9,682 nucleotides of DNA from JBJXGF01 sp046153015 (GTDB taxonomy: Bacteria > Actinomycetota > Acidimicrobiia > Acidimicrobiales > CAIXPF01), in NCBI GenBank assembly GCA_046153015.1, contig JBJXGF010000060.1, positions 1-9,682 of the forward strand, written 5' to 3'. Positions 1 to 6,053 of this stretch are shown piece by piece. A model generated the notes under the pieces. The model saw only the letters and a program-made list of their open reading frames with translations. It made no database searches and had not been told where the DNA came from. The position numbers were made by a program, and so were the translations under genes. Each line of letters starts with the position of its first letter. Position 1 is the stretch's first letter.

Positions 1-1
1 G

Positions 2-112
2 CCCACGCCCCCGAGCGTGGTGCGCGCCGAGTTCGAGCGCCGCCTCAGCTGGGAGGCCGCGGCGCGCCAGCTGCTCGGCGCCTACGGCGGGGGGCGCCGC
101 TCCCACTCGTAG
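2..112 (+). CDS. C-terminal tail of a probable glycosyltransferase (5' end outside window)
   Basis: An open frame enters from the left edge and ends at TAG 110-112. The visible 36 residues include the stretch FERRLSWEAAARQLLGAY. This looks like the last helix of GT-B glycosyltransferases (group 1/GT4-like), where a final 'F.W...A..L...Y' helix closes the C-terminal domain. Only the tail is present, so donor, acceptor and exact family cannot be told. The neighbouring polysaccharide ABC exporter supports a glycan-assembly role. The last 31 bases, including the stop, overlap the 3' end of the convergent ATPase gene. The assignment is inferred from a short motif plus context. Confidence 0.6.
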   Translation, partial: PTPPSVVRAEFERRLSWEAAARQLLGAYGGGRRSHS

Positions 113-1266
113 GCGAACGCCACCGGCGGCAGCCACGGCGGCCGGGCCGGCGCCGCCGCGTCCTCCACCCGGAACGAGGCGATCCGCCGCCAGCCCCCCT
201 CGGCGCCCGCGTCGCCCTCGACCGCGCCCCACACCTGGTACACGCCGGCGGTGAGCGGCAGCGCGGCGATCCGGCAGCAGGCGTCGCCGCCGGCCGCGTG
301 CGGAGGGAACGAGCCCGCTGCGCCGAGCACGTTCCAGGCGTGCCCGTCTCGGATGCCGAGGGCCACCGTGATCGGACCCGCTCGACCCGGGCCCGGGCCG
401 CCGGCCGCAGCGGCGGGGAGCGGCACGCGCACCACCGCCGGGTCACCGGGGGCGAACACGGCGCAGGGGCGGCCGGCGGCGTCGAGCATCGCCCCGCACG
501 CCGCCTCGTCGGCGCCCTGCTCCACCCAGCGCAGGTAGGCGCCGACGGTCTCGGCGGCCGGCCCGAGGTGCGCCACCCGCCCCTCGAGCAGCAGGGCCGC
601 CCGGGCGCAGACGGCCTCGACGCTGGCCAGGTCGTGGGACACGTACACGAGCGCCGACCCGCTGCGCACCAGCTCGGCCATGCGGGCGAGGCAGCGGAGC
701 TGGAAGCGGGCGTCGCCCACGGCGAGCGCCTCGTCGACCACCAGCACGTCGGGCGCCACGCCGGCGGCGATGGCGAAGCCGAGGCGCAGCTGCATGCCCG
801 ACGAGTAGCGCTTGACCTGCTGGTCGAGCGCGGCCTCCAGCTCGGCGAAGGCCACAATCTCGTCGAAGCGGGCGGCGATCTCCCGGCGGCTGAGCCCGAG
901 GATGGCGCCGTAGAGCCAGATGTTCTCCCGCCCGGTCAGCTCGGGGTGGATGCCGGCGCCCACCTCGATCAGCGCCCCGATCCGGCCGCGCACCCGCACC
1001 CGGCCGGCCGAGGGTGCGGTGACCCGCGCCGCGATCCGCAGCGCGGTCGACTTCCCGGCGCCGTTGGGCCCGATCACCGCCAGCGCCTCGCCCTCGGCCA
1101 CCTCGAAGCTCACCGAGTCGAGCGCCCGGCGGGCCGGCGGGCGGGGCCGGCGGGCCCGGCGCCCCCGGGCGAGCGCGGCGAGATCCTGGCGCAGCGAGCG
1201 GTAGCCCGCCGCGGGGCGGTAGGACTTGCTCACCTCCTCGAAGCGCAGCGCCCACACGGCGCTCAC
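82..1266 (-). CDS. wzt: Polysaccharide ABC transporter ATP-binding protein, Wzt/TagH-like with C-terminal domain
   Basis: This 394-aa protein is the nucleotide-binding subunit of an ABC exporter that moves lipid-linked polysaccharide or teichoic-acid-like polymer across the cytoplasmic membrane. Visible motifs are Walker A GPNGAGKST (residues 66-74), signature YSSGMQLRLGFA (from 154), Walker B VLVVDEALAVGD (from 174) and the switch His in SHD (H211). The segment ELTGRENIWLYGAILGLSRREI is typical of the Wzt/TagH/KpsT subfamily. After about residue 250 a further ~140 residues resemble the beta-sandwich of Wzt that binds the glycan's non-reducing end, with elements such as VALGIRDGHAWNVLG and LTAGVYQVWG. 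The GTG start at 1266 overlaps the permease stop (GTGA), which indicates translational coupling. The frame stays open far upstream, but that part is only a shadow of the permease gene. The 3' end overlaps the convergent glycosyltransferase gene by 31 bp. The symbol reflects architecture, not proven orthology. Confidence 0.93.
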   Translation of the reverse strand: MSAVWALRFEEVSKSYRPAAGYRSLRQDLAALARGRRARRPRPPARRALDSVSFEVAEGEALAVIGPNGAGKSTALRIAARVTAPSAGRVRVRGRIGALIEVGAGIHPELTGRENIWLYGAILGLSRREIAARFDEIVAFAELEAALDQQVKRYSSGMQLRLGFAIAAGVAPDVLVVDEALAVGDARFQLRCLARMAELVRSGSALVYVSHDLASVEAVCARAALLLEGRVAHLGPAAETVGAYLRWVEQGADEAACGAMLDAAGRPCAVFAPGDPAVVRVPLPAAAAGGPGPGRAGPITVALGIRDGHAWNVLGAAGSFPPHAAGGDACCRIAALPLTAGVYQVWGAVEGDAGAEGGWRRIASFRVEDAAAPARPPWLPPVAFAYEWERRPPP

Positions 1267-2138
1267 ACCACGTCGGGCAGGGTGGGCGCCAGGCGGCGGA
1301 AGAGCGCGTGGCCGCCCCAGCCGAGCAGGGCGGCGACCCCCACGCTGGCGCCCAGCGGCCCGAAGGCGGGCCACTCGCCGTGGGCGAGGCTTTTGCGCAG
1401 CGCGTCGAGCGGGCCGACCGCCGGGTTGAGCGCGGCGTAGAGCAGGCGCCGCCCGGGCGACACCCGCTCGAGGGGGTAGGCCACCGGGCTCACGAACAGC
1501 CAGACGAGCACCGCGAACGGCAGGGCGTGGCGCACGTCGCGGAACACCGCGTTGAGCGCGGCCAGGGGCACGGCGAGGCAGAGGGCCACGAAGGCCAGCG
1601 CCGCTGCGGCCAGCGGGGCGGCGGCGAGGCCGGGGCCGAGCCGGGCGCCGAGCAACGGGCCGACGCCGGCGAAGAGGGCCAACCCGAGGGCGAGCTCCAC
1701 GCCGGCGGCGCCGACCGCGGCCACCACCGGCGCCTCGCGGGGGAACCACGTCTTGCGCACGAGGAACGCCTCGTTCACGAGCGCCCCTGCGCCGGCCGTG
1801 ACCGCGCTCGACAGGTACTGCCAGCCCACCAAGGCGGCCAGCGTCGAGGCGGCGTAGGACACGGTGTGGGAGGCGCCGCCGGCCCCCTCGTCGCCGGCGT
1901 TGCGCAGGAACACGGTGAACGGGATCAGCAGCGCCAGCGGCTGCGCCAGCGCCCACAGCGCCCCGAGGGCCGCCTGCCGGTAGCGGATCCGCAGCGAGCG
2001 CACCGCGAAGGCTCGCACGACCTCCCGGGCCCGCCACAGCTCACCGGCGGCCGCCCTCGTCGAGGCCGCGCCGCCAGCGGTGATGACCAGTTCACGAGTT
2101 GTGGGCGCGGCCACGTGGCGAGACCGTAGCCGGCTCAC
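1263..2138 (-). CDS. wzm: Polysaccharide ABC-2 type transporter permease, Wzm/TagG-like
   Basis: This 291-aa integral membrane protein is the expected partner of the following ATPase. Its N-terminal cytoplasmic part has the family hallmark SLRIRYRQAALGALWALAQPL (about residues 48-68), in which an amphipathic helix runs into the first membrane span. About six hydrophobic segments follow, near 58-78, 95-118, 137-160, 172-198, 206-224 and 262-282. Other family features are the FPREAPVVAAVG segment (from 132), the short FRD loop (199-201) and NPAVGPLDALRKSL (from 238) before the last span, all matching known ABC-2 polysaccharide exporters. The start is GTG at 2138, four bases after the stop of the SnoaL-like gene, so the genes are probably co-transcribed. 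The overlap with the ATPase start is 4 bp. The exported glycan cannot be read from the sequence. Confidence 0.92.
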   Translation of the reverse strand: MSRLRSRHVAAPTTRELVITAGGAASTRAAAGELWRAREVVRAFAVRSLRIRYRQAALGALWALAQPLALLIPFTVFLRNAGDEGAGGASHTVSYAASTLAALVGWQYLSSAVTAGAGALVNEAFLVRKTWFPREAPVVAAVGAAGVELALGLALFAGVGPLLGARLGPGLAAAPLAAAALAFVALCLAVPLAALNAVFRDVRHALPFAVLVWLFVSPVAYPLERVSPGRRLLYAALNPAVGPLDALRKSLAHGEWPAFGPLGASVGVAALLGWGGHALFRRLAPTLPDVV

Positions 2139-2142
2139 GCGC

Positions 2143-2547
2143 TCACCCCGCGGCGCGCACCACCCGCTTGGCGAAGAGCCACCGCCCGTCGACCTTGCGC
2201 AGCTCGTCCTCGTACCAGCCGACGAGGATGATCCGCCCGCCGTCGGGCTCGGGCTTGACCATCTTGACGTGGGCGAAGAGCCGCGCCTCTCCGCCGTCCC
2301 CGTCGATGACCAGGTTGGTCGTCCAGTGCTGCGAGGCGGCCCAGTCGGCGTACTGCGGGTCGCTGGCGTAGGTCTTCACGAAGCCGGCGAGCTCCTCCCG
2401 GCCGGTGAAGACCCCGGCGATCCCGTCGAACACGCCGTCGGCGGTGAACGTGGCGGCCCACCCGTCGGCGTCGCCGGTGTCGATCGCCTTGTTGTACCGC
2501 GCCACGAGCTCGTGGATCTCGAACCGATCGGCCGTGTCCAGCCCCAT
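2143..2547 (-). CDS. NTF2/SnoaL-like domain protein (SnoaL_4 type)
   Basis: This 134-aa single-domain protein has the NTF2 cone fold. It opens with the helix pattern DRFEIHELVARYNKAIDTGD, then WAATFTADGVFDG (residues 30-42), FTGREELAGFVKTY (47-60), SQHWTTNLVIDGDGGEA and a C-terminal strand pair, GWYEDELRKVDGRWLFAKR. H74 and D41 sit where family members often line the pocket. This type includes ring hydroxylases, isomerases and dehydratases as well as many proteins of unknown activity, so no reaction is assigned. ATG at 2547 is preceded by a GGGAAGGG purine run, a usable ribosome binding site. It is the first gene of an apparent three-gene operon with the exporter permease and ATPase, which is an unusual companion. 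Whether it acts on the exported glycan or is simply co-located is unknown. Confidence 0.88.
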   Translation of the reverse strand: MGLDTADRFEIHELVARYNKAIDTGDADGWAATFTADGVFDGIAGVFTGREELAGFVKTYASDPQYADWAASQHWTTNLVIDGDGGEARLFAHVKMVKPEPDGGRIILVGWYEDELRKVDGRWLFAKRVVRAAG

Positions 2548-2580
2548 CGCGCCCTTCCCTTCCCCCGAGTGTGCGCCGCG

Positions 2581-2586
2581 AGGTTA
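2581..2586 (-). promoter_or_regulatory. Candidate -10 element for the SnoaL-permease-ATPase operon
   Basis: On the minus strand the hexamer TAACCT (TAnnnT) is preceded by GGC and lies about 34 bases before the ATG at 2547. That leaves a leader of roughly 27 nt containing the purine-rich ribosome binding site. No convincing -35 is visible. It sits in the short inverted repeat CGAGG-TTAG-CCTCG (2579-2592). Confidence 0.4.
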
Positions 2587-2630
2587 GCCTCGGCCAATCG
2601 CTCGCAGCCGGCGGGGAGAGTTGCTACGGT
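2585..2630 (+). promoter_or_regulatory. Candidate -10 elements for the radical SAM gene
   Basis: Two plus-strand hexamers fit TAnnnT: TAGCCT at 2585-2590, overlapping the divergent -10, and TACGGT at 2625-2630. The second ends 10 bases before the GTG at 2641, so a transcript from it would be nearly leaderless. No Shine-Dalgarno lies at normal distance from that GTG; the nearest purine run, GGGGAGA at 2613-2619, is too far away. Neither hexamer has a good -35, so this is weak evidence. Confidence 0.3.
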
Positions 2631-2640
2631 TTTTGACCAC

Positions 2641-4185
2641 GTGACCGACGTCCTGCTCGCTCATGCGTACTTCTTGCGCTTCGATTCCAAGCAGGCGCAG
2701 AAGATGCGGCCCTACCCGCCGTTGGCGACGTTGTACGTCGCCGCGAACCTCCGTCAGGCGGGCTGGTCGGTGGCGGTGTTCGACGCCATGCTCGCCGAGT
2801 CCGAGGCGAGCTTCGAGGCTGCCCTGGCCCAGCACCGGCCGCCGTTCGTGGTGCTCTACGAGGACAACTTCAACTTCTTGTCGAAGATGTGCCTGGTGCG
2901 GATGCGGGAGGCGGCGCTCACGATGGCGGCCGCGGCCGCCCGCGCCGGCGCGTACGTGATCGCCGCCGGCTCCGACGTGACCGACCGGCCCGAGCTGTAC
3001 CTGGCCGGTGGGGTCGACCTGGCCGTGCTGGGCGAGGGCGACCACACCGTGCGCGAGGTGCTGGAGTGGGCGGCAGCGGGCCGGCCGCCCGGCGAGCGGC
3101 CCGCCCACCTCGCCGGCCTGGCCTACGCCGAGGCGGCGCCGGCCGGGCGCGGCGGCGCGCCCGCGGTGATCCGCACCGCCAAGCGGGCCAACGAACGCCG
3201 GCCCGACGTGTTCCCGCACCCGGCCCGAGACCTGATCGACGTCGGCGCGTACCGGCGGGCGTGGCTGGGTCGCCACGGGCGGTTCTCGCTGAACATGGTC
3301 AGCACCCGGGGCTGCCCCTTCCACTGCAACTGGTGCGCCAAGCCGATCTGGGGCCAGCGCTACGCCATGCGCTCGCCGGCCGACGTGGCCGACGAGCTGG
3401 CGGAGGTGAAGCGCACCTACCGGCCCGACCACGTGTGGTTCGCCGACGACATCTTCGGCCTGCGCCCGGCCTGGGTGGCCGAGTTCGCCGCCGAGGTGGG
3501 CGCCCGGGACGCCCGGGTGCCGTTCACGATCCAGTCCCGCTGCGACCTCATGACCGAACAGGCGGTGGCCGGCCTCGCCGCCGCCGGCTGCGAGGAGGTG
3601 TGGCTGGGCGCGGAGAGCGGCAGCCAGCCCGTGCTCGACGCGATGGACAAAGGCATCACGGTCGCCCAGATCCGCACTGCCCGGGAGCGGCTCGGCCGGG
3701 CCGGCATCGCCGTCGGCTTCTTCATCCAGTTCGGCTACCCGGGCGAGCGCCTGGCCGACATCCGGGCCACGGTGGAGCTGGTGCGGGAGGCCCTGCCCGA
3801 CCAGATCGGGGTGAGCGTGAGCTACCCCCTGCCCGGCACCCGCTTCCACGACCTGGTGGCCGACCAGCTCGGCGGCAAGGCCAACTGGGAGGAGTCGGGC
3901 GACCTCGACATGATGTTCCAGGGCGCCTACACCACGCCGTTCTACCGGCGTCTGCACGTGGCCCTCCACGACGACCTCGACCTGCACCGCCGCAAGGCGG
4001 GCCTGGCGCCGGCGCCGCACCCCTCGCTGGCCCCGGTCGACCTCGACACCCAGGGGGAGCGGGTGACGGCGGCCTGGGCAGAGCTCGACGAGCTGGAGCT
4101 GAGCTGCCGCAACGCCAAGCCGACGCTGCTGCTGCGCGCCGCCGCCGCCCCGCCCGCCCCGGACCTGTCCCGGCCCTACAACTGA
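2641..4185 (+). CDS. Cobalamin-binding-domain radical SAM protein of unknown substrate
   Basis: This 514-aa protein should use a [4Fe-4S] cluster and S-adenosylmethionine to start radical chemistry. Residues 1 to about 145 form a Rossmann-like domain of the B12-binding type: it opens MTDVLLAHAYFLRF, has PPLATLYVAANLRQAGW (26-42) and ends with LAVLGEGDHTVREVLE (128-142), which resembles the 'GEGE' turn of this class. The DxHxxG motif of His-on cobalamin proteins is absent, as is common in this class. The radical SAM core follows, with C225, C229 and C232 in the CxxxCxxC motif (GCPFHCNWC), WFADDIF (267-272), GAESGSQPVLDAMDKGIT (323-340) and FFIQFGYPGE (360-369), probably a TIM-barrel glycine/SAM region. 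About 80 C-terminal residues are unassigned. GTG 2641 is chosen because homology-like sequence starts there and no in-frame start codon lies just upstream; the longer open frame is antisense to the SnoaL-like gene. The related superfamily includes methyltransferases, cyclases (BchE) and hopanoid enzymes. The substrate is unknown. Confidence 0.9.
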   Translation: MTDVLLAHAYFLRFDSKQAQKMRPYPPLATLYVAANLRQAGWSVAVFDAMLAESEASFEAALAQHRPPFVVLYEDNFNFLSKMCLVRMREAALTMAAAAARAGAYVIAAGSDVTDRPELYLAGGVDLAVLGEGDHTVREVLEWAAAGRPPGERPAHLAGLAYAEAAPAGRGGAPAVIRTAKRANERRPDVFPHPARDLIDVGAYRRAWLGRHGRFSLNMVSTRGCPFHCNWCAKPIWGQRYAMRSPADVADELAEVKRTYRPDHVWFADDIFGLRPAWVAEFAAEVGARDARVPFTIQSRCDLMTEQAVAGLAAAGCEEVWLGAESGSQPVLDAMDKGITVAQIRTARERLGRAGIAVGFFIQFGYPGERLADIRATVELVREALPDQIGVSVSYPLPGTRFHDLVADQLGGKANWEESGDLDMMFQGAYTTPFYRRLHVALHDDLDLHRRKAGLAPAPHPSLAPVDLDTQGERVTAAWAELDELELSCRNAKPTLLLRAAAAPPAPDLSRPYN

Positions 4186-4192
4186 CCGGCCC

Positions 4193-4900
4193 TCAGCGGG
4201 CCGCGCCGGCGAAGAGCAGGTCGGCGAGCAGGTCGAGCTGGTGGTCGAAGAACGCGTCCCTGTCTGCGTCAGCCGCGTCTGCCACCACGTTGTGGAGGTG
4301 TCCGAACAGCTCGAAGGACACGTGTCCGAACAGCGCGGTCCAGGCCAGCAGGCCGGCGGCCAGCAGCGGCGCCCGTACGCCGGGCGCGGCCGCCTGCAGC
4401 GGTTCGAGGGCGAGCCGAGCCCCCTCGCCGAGCGGCGCCAGGTCGCGGCGCACGGCCCCGTGCGCCACCGCGTCGGCCAGCAGGCCGAGCATGGTCTCCG
4501 CGGCGCGCCGCACGGGGGCGGCGGTCGCCTCCGGCGCTCGGTAGCCGGGGATCGGCGTGCCGTAGAGGAGCCCGTACTCGTGGGGGTGCTCGATCGCCCA
4601 GCGCCGCACCGCCCGCCCGATCGCCCGCCAGCGGCCGCGCACGTCGCGCCGCGGCAGGGTCCGGTCCGCCGCCTCGATCACGGCGGCGACCTGCTCGAAG
4701 CCGTCGACGATCAGCGCGGTGAGCAGGTCGTCACGGCTGGGGAAATAGCGGTAGATCGCCGAGGACACCATGCCGGCGTCGCGTGCCACCACCCGCAGCG
4801 ACAGCGACGCCGCGCCCTCGGCGGCCAGGTGCTGCCGCGCGATGCGCAGGAGGTCGCGGGTGAGCTCGGCCCGCACCCGAGCGCGGGTCCCTCCGGCCAC
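4193..4900 (-). CDS. TetR/AcrR-family regulator with WHG-type C-terminal domain
   Basis: This 235-aa DNA-binding regulator has the N-terminal TetR helix-turn-helix at residues 33-56, ending in the hallmark SAIYRYFPSRDDLLTAL. The ligand-binding part contains RWAIEHPHEYGLLYGTPIPGY (about 100-120) and AWTALFGHVSFELFGHL (186-202), which match the TetR_C_13/WHG type. The start is placed at GTG 4900 because GGGAG lies 5 bases upstream. An in-frame GTG at 4912 and ATG at 5002 exist but lack a ribosome binding site, and the ATG lies inside the promoter region of the divergent gene. The stop is 7 bp from the stop of the convergent radical SAM gene. The palindromic sites upstream suggest that it represses the divergent epimerase-like gene and perhaps itself. 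The ligand is unknown. Confidence 0.92.
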   Translation of the reverse strand: MAGGTRARVRAELTRDLLRIARQHLAAEGAASLSLRVVARDAGMVSSAIYRYFPSRDDLLTALIVDGFEQVAAVIEAADRTLPRRDVRGRWRAIGRAVRRWAIEHPHEYGLLYGTPIPGYRAPEATAAPVRRAAETMLGLLADAVAHGAVRRDLAPLGEGARLALEPLQAAAPGVRAPLLAAGLLAWTALFGHVSFELFGHLHNVVADAADADRDAFFDHQLDLLADLLFAGAAR

Positions 4901-4962
4901 GGTGTCTCCCACAACGCGGAGTCTGGCCGCTCGCCGGCGAGAAGGGAAGCACCCGTCGACTT

Positions 4963-4979
4963 CGAGAGCACTGCTCTTG
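4963..4979. promoter_or_regulatory. Candidate TetR operator 1 (near-perfect inverted repeat)
   Basis: The sequence CGAGAGC-ACT-GCTCTTG has 7-bp arms with a single mismatched pair around a 3-bp centre. It is the same site type as the perfect palindrome centred 42 bp downstream, which is four helical turns away. Its right end overlaps the TTGACA -35 of the rightward promoter. Binding by the adjacent TetR protein is inferred from position. Confidence 0.65.
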
Positions 4980-5005
4980 ACAACGCTTGCCTCCGGGGCC
5001 ATGCT
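4977..5005 (+). promoter_or_regulatory. Promoter of the epimerase-like gene
   Basis: A consensus -35 TTGACA (4977-4982) is followed after 17 bp by CATGCT (5000-5005) as -10. Transcription would start near 5012, in the middle of operator 2, giving a leader of about 40 nt that includes the ribosome binding site. The -35 touches operator 1 and the -10 touches operator 2, an arrangement expected for repression by blocking RNA polymerase. No equally good promoter is visible for the regulator on the other strand. Confidence 0.6.
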
Positions 5006-5022
5006 GAGAGCATCGCTCTCAG
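5004..5022. promoter_or_regulatory. Candidate TetR operator 2 (perfect palindrome)
   Basis: CTGAGAGC-ATC-GCTCTCAG has perfect 8-bp arms and a 3-bp centre. It covers the predicted transcription start of the epimerase-like gene. Length and symmetry suit a TetR dimer. It is the best of three related sites between the divergent genes. Confidence 0.75.
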
Positions 5023-5023
5023 A

Positions 5024-5040
5024 AGAGAGCGCCTATCTCA
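5024..5040. promoter_or_regulatory. Degenerate third operator-like site
   Basis: AGAGAGC-GCC-TATCTCA keeps an intact left half-site (GAGAGC) and four of six bases of the right half-site TCTC. It lies directly after operator 2 (centre-to-centre 19 bp) and just before the ribosome binding site. It may be a low-affinity site or chance in a GA-rich leader. Confidence 0.35.
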
Positions 5041-5049
5041 GAGGAGGGG
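5041..5049 (+). promoter_or_regulatory. Ribosome binding site of the epimerase-like gene
   Basis: GAGGAGGGG ends 3 bases before ATG 5053, with its AGGAG core about 7 bases away. It is the strongest Shine-Dalgarno of the window and fixes the start of this gene. Confidence 0.8.
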
Positions 5050-5052
5050 CCC

Positions 5053-6009
5053 ATGGGCCATGTGCTGATCGTGGGCGCCGGGCCGATCGGATGGGGCACG
5101 GCGGTCCGCCTGGCCGAGGCCGGCCACGAGGTGATCGTGGCCACCCGCTCGGGCGGCGGCCCGGCGCGGCCCGGGGTGCGCCGTGAGCGGGCCGACGCCG
5201 CCGACGCCGGGGCGATGGCGAGGCTGGCCGCCGGCGCCGACGTGGTGGTCAACGCGGCGAACCCGCCGTACACCCAGTGGCCCCGCCGGTGGCCCCCGAT
5301 CGCCGCCTCGCTGCTCGCCGCCGCCCGCCGCAGCGGCGCGGCGCTGCTCACGATGTCGAACCTCTACGGCCACGGCCCCGCGCACCGGACCGTGCGGGCC
5401 GACACGCCGCTCGACTCGCCCGGCGCGAAGGGCCGGGTGCGGGCCGGGATGTGGCGGGAGGCCAAGGCCGCGCACGACGCCGGCCGGGTCCGGGCCGCCG
5501 AGGTGCGGTCCGGCAACTTCTTCGGGCCCGGCGTGATCGACGCGCACATGGGCGAGCGGGTCCTAACCCGCGTGCTGGCCGGCAAGGCGGTGCGGGTGCT
5601 CGGCGCCGCCGACCTGGCCCACAGCTTCAGCTTCGTCCCCGACGTGACGGCGCTGGTGGCGGCCCTCGCCGCGGCGCCGGCCGGGCCGGCCTGGGGTCGG
5701 CCCTGGCTCGTGCCCTCGACCACCACGACCCAGCGGGAGCTGGTGCACGCGTTGGGCGAGGCCGCCGGCGCGGGCGTGGTGCAGGTGTCGACGGTCCCAG
5801 GCCCGGCGCTCGCCGCGCTCGGCCTCGTGTCGCCGCGGCTGAGGGAGCTGCGCGAGGTGCACCACCAGCTCGCGGCGCCGTTCGTGATCGACGCGGCCGA
5901 CACCAGCGCCGAGTTCGGCCTGCACCCCACCGGCCTCGACGCCGCCTGCGGCGAGACCGTCGCCTGGTGGCGGGCCCGCCGGCGGCCGACCGCGCTGACC
6001 GGGCGCTGA
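5053..6009 (+). CDS. NAD(P)-binding epimerase/dehydratase-family protein (extended SDR-like)
   Basis: This 318-aa Rossmann-fold protein begins MGHVLIVGAGPIGWGTA, with the dinucleotide-binding motif GxGxxG at residues 8-13. The end of the second strand, VATRSG (29-34), carries an Arg that would favour NADP. VVVNAANPPYTQW (64-76), MSNLYGHG (101-108), VRSGNFFGPG (151-160) and SFSFVPDV (191-198) follow the NAD-dependent epimerase/dehydratase layout. The usual YxxxK pair is not present: the position four after Y105 is Pro109. The reaction may therefore differ, or the protein may serve as a non-catalytic sensor. It is transcribed divergently from the TetR gene, with operator-like palindromes and a strong promoter in between, so repression by that regulator is likely. 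The substrate is unknown. Confidence 0.88.
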   Translation: MGHVLIVGAGPIGWGTAVRLAEAGHEVIVATRSGGGPARPGVRRERADAADAGAMARLAAGADVVVNAANPPYTQWPRRWPPIAASLLAAARRSGAALLTMSNLYGHGPAHRTVRADTPLDSPGAKGRVRAGMWREAKAAHDAGRVRAAEVRSGNFFGPGVIDAHMGERVLTRVLAGKAVRVLGAADLAHSFSFVPDVTALVAALAAAPAGPAWGRPWLVPSTTTTQRELVHALGEAAGAGVVQVSTVPGPALAALGLVSPRLRELREVHHQLAAPFVIDAADTSAEFGLHPTGLDAACGETVAWWRARRRPTALTGR

Positions 6010-6025
6010 CCGGGCGCTGACCGGG
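5993..6025 (+). repeat. Three perfect tandem copies of an 11-bp unit at the 3' end of the epimerase-like gene
   Basis: CGCTGACCGGG occurs at 5993-6003, 6004-6014 and 6015-6025. The first copy encodes the final residues, the stop TGA lies in the second, and the third is intergenic. It looks like a slippage-type expansion. Changing the copy number would barely alter the protein. Confidence 0.85.
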
Positions 6026-6053
6026 CGGCTCAACCAGGGCGCCCCGCGCGTCG

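Noticed and set aside
298..1440. Plus-strand open frame of about 380 residues opposite the exporter ATPase
   Set aside because: It is rich in His, Arg, Gly and Ala without domains, typical of the antisense frame in high-GC DNA. The minus strand carries clear ABC motifs.
1267..2037. Long minus-strand open frame continuing upstream of the ATPase start
   Set aside because: It is an out-of-frame, Arg/Ala/Pro-rich shadow of the permease gene. Recognisable ATPase sequence begins at the GTG at 1266, which overlaps the permease stop.
2080..2640. Possible upstream start (ATG 2080) for the radical SAM gene
   Set aside because: The extra 187 residues lie antisense to the SnoaL-like gene and the permease start, have low-complexity composition and show no domain. 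No start codon lies just upstream of GTG 2641.
2584..4020. Minus-strand open frame opposite the radical SAM gene
   Set aside because: It is an antisense shadow of high-GC coding DNA with biased composition. The plus strand has the cysteine motif and conserved segments.
4901..5002. ATG 5002 or GTG 4912 as start of the TetR protein
   Set aside because: The ATG lies within the promoter/operator region and has no ribosome binding site. GTG 4900 has GGGAG at proper spacing and leaves the usual short N-terminal extension before the TetR helices.
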